Source of the DNA: Herbinix sp.
Lineage (GTDB): Bacteria > Bacillota > Clostridia > Lachnospirales > Lachnospiraceae
NCBI GenBank assembly: GCA_029238935.1
Contig: JAQZBN010000041.1
Coordinates: forward strand, 1 to 37,306
DNA length: 37,306 bases
Direction: 5' to 3'
This document shows, one piece after another, positions 30,338-37,306 of the stretch. The notes beneath the pieces are model-generated. The model ran no database searches. It was not told where the DNA came from and saw only the letters and a program-made list of their open reading frames with translations. Both the position numbers and the translations under genes were made by a program. Each line of letters opens with the position of its first letter. Position 1 is the first letter of the stretch.

Positions 30338-32113
30338 ATGGCGAATTTATTATTAACAACAGACACGCTTGCAGAAGGAAAAGATAAGATTAACGCAATA
30401 ATCCAAGATGCAGAAGAAGCGGTTGCAACAGCAGAATCAGCTAGCGTGAAATCACAAACTGCTTTAGATGCTGCAAATGCCGCACTTGCTAATTCGGAAT
30501 CTACCCAAACACAACTTAATCAAATTGTAATAGATGGAGATTCTTCCGTTGAGGCAGCGCAAGCAAGAGTAGATGCTTCTGGATTTGCATATGGCGTTTT
30601 AAAAGAAAGATTAGATACAGAATATGCGAAAGTTAATTCGCAATTGGCAGATTTTGTGACAAAGAAAAGAACTTTTCACGCAAACAGAACCATAAACAAA
30701 TTAAAAAACGGAGAAGCAGTTACAATAGTATTTTTAGGTGATAGTATTACAGATGATTTTTATGTAGCAAATGGACACGTTGCTCAATTAGAGACATGGT
30801 TAAACGGTTTGTATCCGGGATTGGTTACAGTAATTAATGCAGGAGTTGGCGGAAATAATATTAAGCAAATGTGGGATAGATTGTATTCGTCAGTTCTTAT
30901 AAACAATCCTGACCTAATAATTGTTTCAAGTGGTACGAACGATAATGACGGTGGTGCGGCAATATCAACATCATTATTCAGACAGTATTATGGAGAGTTA
31001 ATAAAAGAAATTTTGTCTACAAACGATATTGATGTTATATTGAGAAGTTCAACTCCATTAATGGATGAATCAAGAAATATAGTCTTAGAAAGCTTTAATA
31101 AAATAACAGAAGAAACTGCAAGGAAATACAATTTAGGATTTTATGATGTATATTCTATGTTTGAAAGTTCTTTCGCTGATGGTAGCATTGTTCAAGCTGA
31201 TATAAATTTAGACGGTACACACTTGAATGAGTTAGGACAAACTTATATAGCTGAATGGTTTAAACCTTATTTTGTGCCAACCGATTTCATTGAAACACCT
31301 TCAAGTTTATATAATATGCTAAATGGCCTTGATGGATTTAAAGTTTATAATACTGGTGCTGTACAGACAACCAGTCCTAGTACTATAGGTGGCAAGTTCT
31401 TTTATTTTAATTCACCAAATAATTATGTTTCGACGGAATTTGATGGGGAGGAAGTAACCATTGTATATACTTCTGGTGCAGCATTAGGGCAATTTGTCGC
31501 AGAAATCGATGGGGTATCACAAACTTTAGTTGATACATATAATCCTTCTACAGTTTTTAGAAATTCAATAACTTACAAATTAACACCTGGTAAACATACA
31601 TTAAAGATAATTAATCAATCAACAAAAAATGCTAGTTCATCAAACACATTACTACATATACAAGCTATAATATATAAAAACACACAATCTTTCCCTGATA
31701 AAAACATTCCTATTTTTGTTGATTTTGCATGGGTGTATCAATCGGTTGAACAAACATTAACAAGTGGCTCTCCATATCTATTAATTACAAATAGCAGAGT
31801 GGATGATACAAAACTCCTAACGGTAAGTTCTGGAACGTTTACGTTTGCAAAATCTGGCGTATACGATATTTTGTTTACAATGAAGGTTATTGCAACCGAA
31901 AATGCAGACATAGTTGTAAGGCTAGAAGTGAATGGAAGCATGAACAAAAAGTATGTTTATGACAAGATATCTTCTGCTATAGGAACTCAAAGCAAAACCG
32001 TAGATTTACACGATATATTATCATTAAACAAAGATGATTATATTAGAGTATACATTACGGTGGGTGGTGTAACGCCAAAAATCACACCGAGTTTAAAAGT
32101 AGTAAAACTTTAA
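30338..32113 (+). CDS. Tail protein with SGNH esterase domain
   Basis: A 591-aa protein beginning MANLLLTTDTLAEGKDKINAI, followed by an Ala-rich coiled region (about 20-75) and an SGNH/GDSL hydrolase: FLGDSI (S136), NAGVGG, SSGTND (N201) and DGTH (D292, H295), all four blocks present. The C-terminal about 290 residues look like beta-sandwich modules. It probably deacetylates or cleaves an ester in host cell-wall or capsular glycans during adsorption. Start ATG 30338 has TTAGGAGGGAA upstream. An in-frame ATG at 30269 would add a 23-residue hydrophobic N-terminus. Confidence 0.82.
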   Translation: MANLLLTTDTLAEGKDKINAIIQDAEEAVATAESASVKSQTALDAANAALANSESTQTQLNQIVIDGDSSVEAAQARVDASGFAYGVLKERLDTEYAKVNSQLADFVTKKRTFHANRTINKLKNGEAVTIVFLGDSITDDFYVANGHVAQLETWLNGLYPGLVTVINAGVGGNNIKQMWDRLYSSVLINNPDLIIVSSGTNDNDGGAAISTSLFRQYYGELIKEILSTNDIDVILRSSTPLMDESRNIVLESFNKITEETARKYNLGFYDVYSMFESSFADGSIVQADINLDGTHLNELGQTYIAEWFKPYFVPTDFIETPSSLYNMLNGLDGFKVYNTGAVQTTSPSTIGGKFFYFNSPNNYVSTEFDGEEVTIVYTSGAALGQFVAEIDGVSQTLVDTYNPSTVFRNSITYKLTPGKHTLKIINQSTKNASSSNTLLHIQAIIYKNTQSFPDKNIPIFVDFAWVYQSVEQTLTSGSPYLLITNSRVDDTKLLTVSSGTFTFAKSGVYDILFTMKVIATENADIVVRLEVNGSMNKKYVYDKISSAIGTQSKTVDLHDILSLNKDDYIRVYITVGGVTPKITPSLKVVKL

Positions 32114-32140
32114 TTAACAATCGGAACATATTGCGACACA

Positions 32141-32170
32141 AGAGATTATCTTAACAGGTAGTCTCTTTTT
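32141..32170 (+). terminator. Terminator after the SGNH tail gene
   Basis: GAGATTATC (32142-32150) pairs with GGTAGTCTC (32157-32165), nine pairs with two G-U, loop TTAACA, followed by TTTTT. It lies 59 bp before the next gene and may act as a partial terminator within the tail operon. Confidence 0.75.
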
Positions 32171-32190
32171 AATTGAAAAGGGGTGATGAA

Positions 32191-33774
32191 TTGATTGTAG
32201 TAAAAGATACGAATGTGAATGATATAGGTATTTTAGAAAATGCGTTCGATACTCCAACAGAAAGAAATGTGAATGAGGTATGGCAATTTTCTTTTAGTCT
32301 ACCGCTTAACGATATAAAAAATGAGTTGTGTAGCCATCTAAATTATATTGAGGCTATTGGTGACAGCAGAAGAAATTACGGACTATACCGTATTATGCCT
32401 ACAGAAACCGTAAAAAATGCAAGCAATGAAAGCATAACATACTCGTGTGAACATGTTATATCTACATTGTTAGACGATGTCATGGATGGATATTTTCAAT
32501 ATAGCGGATATTCGACATCACAAGTCATACAGAACATTTTAAATCTGCAGGAAACGGAACGTTGGGTATTAGGTGAATGTGATTTTAATTATTTTTATGA
32601 GTATTCTTTCGAAAATGAAAATGGTCTGTTAGCTCCAATATTGAGCATCCCAATAGCCTTTAATATGCCTTATGAGTTTACATATGATACCACTGTTTAT
32701 CCGTGGGTATTAAATCTAAAGGCGGTATCCGATGATGTTAAATCCGAAATCAGATGGGGCAAGGACATGTTGGATTTTAACAACATATCAGACCCAACCG
32801 ATATTGTAAATTATTTAATACCAAAAGGGTTTGGCGAGGGCGTAAATCAATTAACAATCGAACGTGTCAATAGTGGACAAAAATATTTAAAAGATGATGC
32901 ATCTATAACCAAATGGGGTAAGCGGTCTTATATTTGGATTGATAAAAGCATGGAAGACGCTACAACATTAAAAGCCAAAGCGCAAGCACTTCTTAACCAA
33001 TGGAAAGAGCCTAAAATATCATTTAGTGTGAACGGTGCTGATTTATCAATATTGCCTGAATACGCACACGAAAGAAGAATGTTAAATACAGTAACTAGAA
33101 TCATAGTTGAAGATAAAGAATATTCGGCTAGAATCGTAGGCGAAAAAATATCTGATTTATCGAAAGAATATGAAGTTTCATATCAGATAAATAATAAAAT
33201 TTCTAGCATTGCAACTACCCAAGCTGAATTGGAGCGTAAGCAACAAGTCAATGAAGCGTATAGTCAAGGTGCTACAAATATGTATAATTTTACTTACCAA
33301 GACAACTGCGATAATTTAATTCCTGCTTACATTCCCTTTATTATTGATAACGATGTTGTAAACGTAAATACTTGTGAACTAACTTTCCGAACAAAGAAAT
33401 TTCGCGGTGATTTTGGAATTATAGAAACTGAAAATCAATCAATTTCAACCGATAGCACAACTGTTAGCGGCACTCCATCTTCGCACTCACATGGAATAAC
33501 AATTCCAGGGCATACGCACTTTGCCAAAATAGGAATAGTTGAGTATGAAGTAAATATCACGAGCGTAACTATAAAAGTGGATGGTAACACAGTGGACTTT
33601 ACAGGAACTAGTGCAGACAGACTAAATATCGTTTCATATTTATCAAAAGATACAGATGGAAAAGTCGCAAGAGGAAGACACGAAATAGAAATATATCCAA
33701 ACATGGCAGCAAGGGTTGAAGCAGATATTATATTAAGAGTATTTATACAGAGCCGATTAGGTGGAGTTTATTAA
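32191..33774 (+). CDS. Tail-associated protein (Tal/prophage endopeptidase-tail family)
   Basis: A 527-aa protein. The N-terminal 330 residues match the Tal/hub pattern: VVKDTNVNDIGILENAFDTPTERNVNEVWQFSFSLPLND, ITYSCEHVISTLLDDVM, DPTDIVNYLIPKGFGEG. The C-terminus has the collagen-free HSH/HTH metal-binding knot SSHSHGITIPGHTHFAKIG common in receptor-binding tips. It would form the tail tip. Start is TTG 32191 following AAAGGGGTGAT; TTG 32173 lies before the RBS. Confidence 0.8.
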   Translation: MIVVKDTNVNDIGILENAFDTPTERNVNEVWQFSFSLPLNDIKNELCSHLNYIEAIGDSRRNYGLYRIMPTETVKNASNESITYSCEHVISTLLDDVMDGYFQYSGYSTSQVIQNILNLQETERWVLGECDFNYFYEYSFENENGLLAPILSIPIAFNMPYEFTYDTTVYPWVLNLKAVSDDVKSEIRWGKDMLDFNNISDPTDIVNYLIPKGFGEGVNQLTIERVNSGQKYLKDDASITKWGKRSYIWIDKSMEDATTLKAKAQALLNQWKEPKISFSVNGADLSILPEYAHERRMLNTVTRIIVEDKEYSARIVGEKISDLSKEYEVSYQINNKISSIATTQAELERKQQVNEAYSQGATNMYNFTYQDNCDNLIPAYIPFIIDNDVVNVNTCELTFRTKKFRGDFGIIETENQSISTDSTTVSGTPSSHSHGITIPGHTHFAKIGIVEYEVNITSVTIKVDGNTVDFTGTSADRLNIVSYLSKDTDGKVARGRHEIEIYPNMAARVEADIILRVFIQSRLGGVY

Positions 33775-33794
33775 TCCGTTTATGGCTCTTTTTA
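33749..33794 (+). terminator. Terminator overlapping the Tal gene end
   Basis: AGAGCC (33749-33754) pairs with GGCTCT (33784-33789), with an inner GATTA/TAATC pairing (33755-33759, 33772-33776), followed by TTTTT. The 5' arm is inside the last codons of the gene. Confidence 0.7.
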
Positions 33795-33820
33795 AAATTC
33801 ACATGATGAGAGGTAGATAA

Positions 33821-34063
33821 ATGTCAGATACAATTATAGTTGCAGTAATAAGTCTTGTAGGTACCTTGGGTGGGTCTTACATGGGGGTAAAGGCCAGTAA
33901 TAAATTAATTGCTTATCGCATCCAAGAGCTAGAGAACAAGGTAAATAAGCATAACAATATAATCGAGCGCACGTTTAAACTGGAAGAACGACAAGCGGTC
34001 ACAGACGAACAAATCAAAGTAGCCAATAACCGAATCAAGGATTTGGAAGAAAAGGAGAAGTAA
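33821..34063 (+). CDS. Small membrane-anchored coiled-coil protein (XhlA-like position)
   Basis: An 80-aa protein with one N-terminal hydrophobic segment (TIIVAVISLVGTLGGSYMGV, residues 4-23) followed by a coiled coil (RIQELENKVNKHNNIIERTFKLEERQAV). It precedes the holin-like gene and lysin, as XhlA/haemolysin-like accessory lysis proteins do. RBS GAGAGGTAG. Confidence 0.65.
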   Translation: MSDTIIVAVISLVGTLGGSYMGVKASNKLIAYRIQELENKVNKHNNIIERTFKLEERQAVTDEQIKVANNRIKDLEEKEK

Positions 34064-34065
34064 CC

Positions 34066-34248
34066 ATGAAAGAAAAATTATCAAAATTAATTAACGTAAA
34101 ATCAATTATTACTATTGCATTAACTGGAATATTCGCGTTTTTATCTGTGCGCGGAGATATCACAGGAGAGCAGTTTTTAATGATTTTTACTACAATTATT
34201 GCTTTTTATTTTGGCACTCAAACAGAGAAGAAAAAGGATGGTGAATAA
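34066..34248 (+). CDS. Phage holin
   Basis: A 60-aa protein with two hydrophobic segments (SIITIALTGIFAFLSVRG and QFLMIFTTIIAFYFGT), a short turn, and a charged KKKDGE tail, the layout of small Gram-positive phage holins. It should open the membrane for the amidase. AAGGAGAAGTAACC precedes the ATG. Confidence 0.75.
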   Translation: MKEKLSKLINVKSIITIALTGIFAFLSVRGDITGEQFLMIFTTIIAFYFGTQTEKKKDGE

Positions 34249-34250
34249 CA

Positions 34251-34793
34251 ATGAAAATAGCATTAACAGTAGGGCACTCCATCCTCAAATCAGGAGCCAT
34301 CACATCTGCAGACGGTACCAGGTTTGGCGGTGGCAATGAATATAAGTTCAATAAGACATTTTCAAAATATCTCTCGAAAGCATTGCGTAAAAACGGTCAC
34401 GAGGTAGATGTTGTCATTTGCCCAGAGAAGAAATTTACAAAATCCACGCAAGAAAAAAACTACAAATTAGACATTGTCAACGATGAAGAAAATGCTTATG
34501 ATCTGATTATTGAACTACACCTAAACGCATCCGATAACTCTAACGCAAAAGGCGCCGAAGTATTATACATATCAGAAAAAGGCGAGGCTTATGCAAAACG
34601 CGTACAAGCTAATTTAAGCAAGGTTTTTGATAATAGAGGGATAAAGTTAAGGACAAACCTTTATATGTTGTCACAAACGAAGCCAGTGTGTATTATGCTA
34701 GAAACTTACTTTTGTACCAATAAGAAAGAATGGCATTATGCGAGACTGCATAAAGGCTACTTGGCCAAATTAATCGCAGATGGAATAGGATGA
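34251..34793 (+). CDS. N-acetylmuramoyl-L-alanine amidase (Amidase_3) endolysin
   Basis: A 180-aa enzyme consisting of only the Amidase_3 catalytic domain. Zn ligands are H9 (VGHS), E30 (GGNEY) and H90 (ELHLNA); the catalytic Glu is E151 (MLETYFCTN). It cleaves the N-acetylmuramoyl-L-alanine bond in peptidoglycan. No separate wall-binding domain is present, making it shorter than most endolysins. Confidence 0.9.
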   Translation: MKIALTVGHSILKSGAITSADGTRFGGGNEYKFNKTFSKYLSKALRKNGHEVDVVICPEKKFTKSTQEKNYKLDIVNDEENAYDLIIELHLNASDNSNAKGAEVLYISEKGEAYAKRVQANLSKVFDNRGIKLRTNLYMLSQTKPVCIMLETYFCTNKKEWHYARLHKGYLAKLIADGIG

Positions 34794-34800
34794 TAAGAAT

Positions 34801-34838
34801 ACCCCACTACCTTAATCGGCGGTGGGGTTATTTTTTAT
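34801..34838 (+). terminator. Terminator closing the late operon
   Basis: ACCCCAC (34801-34807) pairs with GTGGGGT (34822-34828), 14-nt loop, then TATTTTTTATT. It separates the lysis genes from the convergent minus-strand cargo. Confidence 0.88.
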
Positions 34839-35047
34839 TCAAATAATTCGTTCATTAACTTTTTAATACTATCTCTCCTTTGGTTTGTTTCTGATATATC
34901 TATCTCAATCTTATCAACAGATATCGTTAAACAATCTCCCTCTTTTGATTCTTGCGGAATCTTTATTCTTTCAATATCTTGCATCGTTCCATCTTCTAAT
35001 TCAAGCACAGCATATTTTCCTTCGAACCTATCAATTATAGCTTTCAT
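34835..35047 (-). CDS. DUF3006-domain protein
   Basis: A 70-aa protein: MKAIIDRFEGKYAVLELEDGTMQDIERIKIP and the tail RRDSIKKLMNELFE, matching DUF3006. I take the ATG at 35045-35047, after AGGAGATG. It is 13 bp downstream of the ComEC-like gene on the same strand; DUF3006 and secreted metallo-beta-lactamase genes often occur as a pair in Firmicutes. Function unknown. Confidence 0.8.
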   Translation of the reverse strand: MKAIIDRFEGKYAVLELEDGTMQDIERIKIPQESKEGDCLTISVDKIEIDISETNQRRDSIKKLMNELFE

Positions 35048-35060
35048 AACTAAACATCTC

Positions 35061-36056
35061 CTATGGATTGCATATTTCACATGGTGTCAAGCCTTTACTT
35101 AATACATCATCTAAAGTAGTCTCTATTTTACTTTTCAGCGCAGAGCAATTCTCACGATGATATTTTTTACCTGTTTTTGTTACATATACAATTTGGCTGT
35201 CATTTTCAATTGCCTCGTGTTCGAAAATGTCCGCATCTATTGCGACACTCTTTCCGTTGCTCGTTGCAATAATGGTCCTGCTTTCGTCAGTACGATAAAT
35301 ATCAACGCCATGGTTAGATAACATATCAAGCACCGAATCAGTAGGGTGCCCGTAGTTGTTTTTGCCAACAGATATAACTGCACTATCAGGGTCTACAGCA
35401 TCAATTAATTCTTCGGTCGTACTGGAATCGGAACCATGATGTCCTACCATGAGTACATCTGCACTTATATCAATTTTATTCTTGATTATATCATTAATAG
35501 CCTTTTCTTCTGCATCTCCAACAAATAAAAAACTGGTATCTCCATTTTCAAGCTTAAGCCCAATCGAAGAATTATTATTATCACTGTAAGTTTTATTCGG
35601 TGCAATAATTGTAAACTCTGCGTCCCCAATTTCATATTCAGTTCCAACTTTAGGCTTGGTAATTTTAAGACCTTTCTTTTTAATTGCTAAAAGCAGGTTT
35701 TCATATGTTTTGCTTGTGTGCGACTTATTAGGCATTATAATTTTGCCTATGGTGTAATTATTTACTATACTGATTGAGCCACCTATATGATCTGCATCTG
35801 GATGTGTTAAAATTAAATAATCTAACTTTTTAATTTTCTGCTTTTTCAAGTAGTCAGCAACAGTATTTTTTTCTCTCCCCGCATCTATAAGCATATATTT
35901 GCTATTTGATTCAATCAAAACCGCATCTCCTTGTCCGACATCAATATAATGTACTTTCATTGTGTTAGACGATGCAAAAACCTGTATACTGAAAACAGAT
36001 ACTATTGCTATTGCAAAGATTAATAATAATGCGCTTACCCTTTTAATTGATTTCAT
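35061..36056 (-). CDS. Secreted ComEC-like metallo-beta-lactamase-fold protein
   Basis: A 331-aa protein: signal peptide 1-29 (RVSALLLIFAIAIVSVFSIQVFAS), then a metallo-beta-lactamase domain (about 32-275) with VGQGDAVLI, metal site THPDADHIGG (H85, D87, D89, H90), GDAE (D181) and HHGS (206-209), as in the ComEC/Rec2 C-terminal nuclease-like domain. A C-terminal zinc-like module has YVTKTGKKYHRENC...GLTPCEIC (H300, C304, C326, C329). Probably an extracellular nuclease or phosphodiesterase. It is cargo transcribed against the late genes with its own promoter; RBS AAGGAGGAAT. Confidence 0.85.
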   Translation of the reverse strand: MKSIKRVSALLLIFAIAIVSVFSIQVFASSNTMKVHYIDVGQGDAVLIESNSKYMLIDAGREKNTVADYLKKQKIKKLDYLILTHPDADHIGGSISIVNNYTIGKIIMPNKSHTSKTYENLLLAIKKKGLKITKPKVGTEYEIGDAEFTIIAPNKTYSDNNNSSIGLKLENGDTSFLFVGDAEEKAINDIIKNKIDISADVLMVGHHGSDSSTTEELIDAVDPDSAVISVGKNNYGHPTDSVLDMLSNHGVDIYRTDESRTIIATSNGKSVAIDADIFEHEAIENDSQIVYVTKTGKKYHRENCSALKSKIETTLDDVLSKGLTPCEICNP

Positions 36057-36086
36057 TATATTCCTCCTTAGTTATTTATAAGTAAA

Positions 36087-36115
36087 ATAATACCATTACA
36101 TACAAAATCATGCAA
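36087..36115 (-). promoter_or_regulatory. Promoter of the ComEC-like/DUF3006 pair
   Basis: On the minus strand TTGCAT (36110-36115) and TATTAT (36087-36092) are separated by 17 bp with a TGG before the -10. It lies downstream of the repressor's terminator, so the cargo can be expressed independently in the lysogen. Confidence 0.6.
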
Positions 36116-36139
36116 TACTTTCTTTAGAATATAATAAAA

Positions 36140-36168
36140 AATAAAACCCTGCTTGAATAAGCCAGGGT
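36140..36168 (-). terminator. Terminator after the second repressor
   Basis: Read on the minus strand, ACCCT and GCTT pair with AAGC and AGGGT around the loop ATTC (hairpin 36146-36168), followed by TTTATTTTTTATT. It ends the repressor transcript. Confidence 0.8.
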
Positions 36169-36172
36169 AATG

Positions 36173-36460
36173 TTATTTTTTCCGAATATTTATAAGATAC
36201 TGCCGAAACTCTTCCAATTTTAACATTTCCGTTGCTGTTAACGCGTTGTCTAAATTAATACCTAACAACCATGATATCGGAGCATCCAGAGCATCAGCCA
36301 ATTTATATAGTTCTGTTAAAGTTATTTCTCGCTTGCCAGTTTCCAGGTCGGAAAAAGCGGACTGGCCTATATTTATTGCCTGGCAAATATCACTTTGCTT
36401 TAACCCTTTATTTTTACGTGCTATGTATATTTTATTACCTAAACTAACTTTATCGTACAT
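36173..36460 (-). CDS. Second XRE-family repressor
   Basis: A 95-aa protein with an N-terminal XRE helix-turn-helix (NKIYIARKNKGLKQSDICQAINIGQSAFSDLETGKREITLTELYKLADAL, residues 9-60), PISWLLG and a short helical tail. It differs from the left-arm repressor and is at the opposite end of the prophage, divergent from the SOS-box gene. It may repress that gene, itself or the cargo. RBS AGAGGTGTG. Confidence 0.85.
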   Translation of the reverse strand: MYDKVSLGNKIYIARKNKGLKQSDICQAINIGQSAFSDLETGKREITLTELYKLADALDAPISWLLGINLDNALTATEMLKLEEFRQYLINIRKK

Positions 36461-36524
36461 GCAATCACACCTCTAATGAATGATAGCATACCAGTATATG
36501 TCAATCAATACTTAGCAAACTAAT

Positions 36525-36575
36525 ATCTTGATGCAAGATAATATATCTATAAGACAGATATATTGTAAATTACAA
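36525..36575. promoter_or_regulatory. Cluster of palindromes between divergent genes
   Basis: Three dyads occur in 51 bp: ATCTTG-ATG-CAAGAT (36525-36539), AATATATCT-N7-AGATATATT (36540-36564) and TTGTAA-A-TTACAA (36563-36575). They lie about 70 bp upstream of the second repressor gene and are probable operators for it. The whole 36461-36788 gap holds regulatory signals and no supported gene. Confidence 0.55.
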
Positions 36576-36662
36576 GGCGACAAAATGGGTATAACTAGAT
36601 TGTAAATAGTAAAATACGGAAAACATACCATTATTTACCATGGTTAAATTTACATAAAACTC

Positions 36663-36690
36663 TTGCAAAAACATGGTCCTGTTTTATACT
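36663..36690 (+). promoter_or_regulatory. Distal promoter of the SOS-box gene
   Basis: TTGCAA (36663-36668) and TATACT (36685-36690), 16-bp spacer. It lies 58 bp upstream of a second promoter for the same gene and carries no SOS box itself. Confidence 0.5.
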
Positions 36691-36720
36691 TAAATAGTAA
36701 ACAAAAATTACGAAAAAGTA

Positions 36721-36749
36721 TTGCAAAAATAGAACACATGTTCTATAAT
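36721..36749 (+). promoter_or_regulatory. Proximal promoter containing an SOS (LexA) box
   Basis: TTGCAA (36721-36726) and TATAAT (36744-36749) with a 17-bp spacer. The spacer contains GAACACATGTTC (36732-36743), a perfect GAAC-N4-GTTC box of the Gram-positive LexA type, abutting the -10. LexA bound here would block transcription until DNA damage. Confidence 0.75.
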
Positions 36750-36788
36750 ATTTCTACAAGGAATGAACGAAAGAGGGTCGAGAAAGGA

Positions 36789-36995
36789 ATGGTTAATAGG
36801 ATGGAGAAAGGTTTGCAAGAAGAATACGCAAAATTCATTGCATGGAGGTGCAAGATCGCGGAAGAAAATGTGCGTGAAAAGGCTAAGAATGTTGGGATGC
36901 ATAATGAGCCAGACGACCTTTTTATAACGACTATGATTGAATGCTACAAATGTGGATTTATGGACAGAGACAAATTATCAAATATCGTAGTGTAA
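36789..36995 (+). CDS. Small SOS-regulated protein, possible antirepressor
   Basis: A 68-aa protein from ATG 36789, or 64 aa from ATG 36801: EEYAKFIAWRCKIAEENVREKAKNVG, then PDDLFITTMIECYKCGFMDRDKLSNIVV. It is mainly helical, with no family I recognise. It stands alone behind the SOS-box promoter, is divergent from the second repressor, and is closed by a strong terminator. Context suggests a damage-induced switch factor such as an antirepressor. Start uncertain: GAGGG and AAAGGA are both imperfectly spaced. Confidence 0.6.
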   Translation: MVNRMEKGLQEEYAKFIAWRCKIAEENVREKAKNVGMHNEPDDLFITTMIECYKCGFMDRDKLSNIVV

Positions 36996-36999
36996 TTAA

Positions 37000-37029
37000 T
37001 TAGCCACCTGTATTAGGTGGCTAAGCTTT
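37000..37029 (+). terminator. Terminator of the SOS-box gene
   Basis: TTAGCCACCT (37000-37009) pairs perfectly with AGGTGGCTAA (37015-37024), loop GTATT, then GCTTTTAAT. Confidence 0.88.
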
Positions 37030-37111
37030 TAATGTTGGCAACGCTTACATTTTGTCTACATTCTTCACACACCAACAGCATTTGCTATATATACTATAGA
37101 ATACCATAAAT

Positions 37112-37138
37112 AACGATATATTGCATTGTATCGTTTTT
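37112..37138. repeat. Hairpin in the attR arm region
   Basis: AACGATA (37112-37118) pairs with TATCGTT (37129-37135), followed by TTT. The 37030-37207 gap has no supported gene; it also holds TGTCTACATT at 37053-37062, shared with the left end. It may be a terminator or part of the integrase arm region. Confidence 0.45.
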
Positions 37139-37207
37139 GCGCTATAATTTAAATAATTATATAATACTAAAAATAACCACAAGAAACTAATAATTATATG
37201 GTATACA

Positions 37208-37227
37208 CATAGTGTGCACGTGGAGAC
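37208..37227 (+). other. attR core of the prophage
   Basis: Matches attL (89-108) with one T/C difference. Beyond it, the frame [22 protein letters not shown] is the displaced original 3' end of the host rlmD gene, ending at TAG 37262-37264. This fixes the prophage at about 37.1 kb. Confidence 0.8.
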
Positions 37228-37306
37228 GGTCTGTTGTCTACAAAGGGTGAAAAACGAATCATAGACGATTCGTATGTAGAAACTCTTGAATTTACGCACT
37301 TTGGGA

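Noticed and set aside
36246..36476. Plus-strand frame over the second repressor
   Set aside because: Antisense to a clear XRE gene with RBS and terminator.
1..37306. tRNA genes, IS elements, CRISPR arrays
   Set aside because: None seen: no tRNA cloverleaf noticed by eye, no transposase, and no regularly spaced repeats.

Overview
The window is one essentially complete temperate siphovirus prophage plus the edges of its host insertion site. The host looks like a low-GC Clostridia member, probably Lachnospiraceae-like: the DNA is AT-rich, ribosome binding sites are strong AGGAGG types, ATG/TTG/GTG starts are all used, and gene content (DUF1351, DUF551, YopX, P27/HK97-type packaging, ComEC-like and DUF3006 cargo) is typical of prophages in that group. 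This taxonomic reading is inference. The element sits in the 3' end of a host 23S rRNA uracil methyltransferase gene (rlmD/rumA). A 20-bp core at 89-108 (attL) recurs with one mismatch at 37208-37227 (attR).

Left arm (195-3459): on the minus strand, a tyrosine integrase and a CI-like repressor. On the plus strand, a Cro-like gene, an excisionase-like gene, a GIY-YIG-like protein and an ORF6N antirepressor. Divergent promoters and three copies of one palindromic operator (GTAACTT-N3-AAGTTAC type) form the lysis/lysogeny switch; the third operator overlaps the Cro-like stop codon.

Early region (3475-16590): many small, often ATGA-overlapping genes carry recombination and replication (DUF1351, a Rad52/Sak-like annealing protein, a NinB-like protein, a Hjc-like nuclease, a replisome organizer). 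Next come a C5 DNA methyltransferase, a PAPS-reductase-like gene broken at a G8 tract, and a sliding-clamp-like gene with an apparent -1 frame change near its end. Several proteins next to the clamp end in clamp-binding-like peptides. Small Zn-ribbon proteins, DUF551, ASCH and YopX proteins follow, and a sigma-70 region 4-like late regulator closes the region.

Late region (16591-34793): a putative late promoter, a free-standing HNH gene, the HNH/cos/terS/terL packaging block, portal, protease and HK97 capsid, connectors, tail tube, and a G/GT tail chaperone with a clear -1 slippery heptamer and stem-loop. The tape-measure gene is interrupted by a group I intron of about 1.15 kb that carries an HNH endonuclease; both splice sites can be predicted from P1 and P10 pairing. 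Then come the distal tail protein, a tail protein with an SGNH esterase domain, a Tal-like tail protein, two small membrane proteins (holin region) and an Amidase_3 lysin.

Right arm (34835-37208): a minus-strand cargo cassette of DUF3006, a secreted ComEC-like metallo-beta-lactamase protein and a second XRE repressor. Divergent to it is a small gene whose promoter contains a perfect GAAC-N4-GTTC SOS box. No tRNA, rRNA, IS element or CRISPR array was seen.
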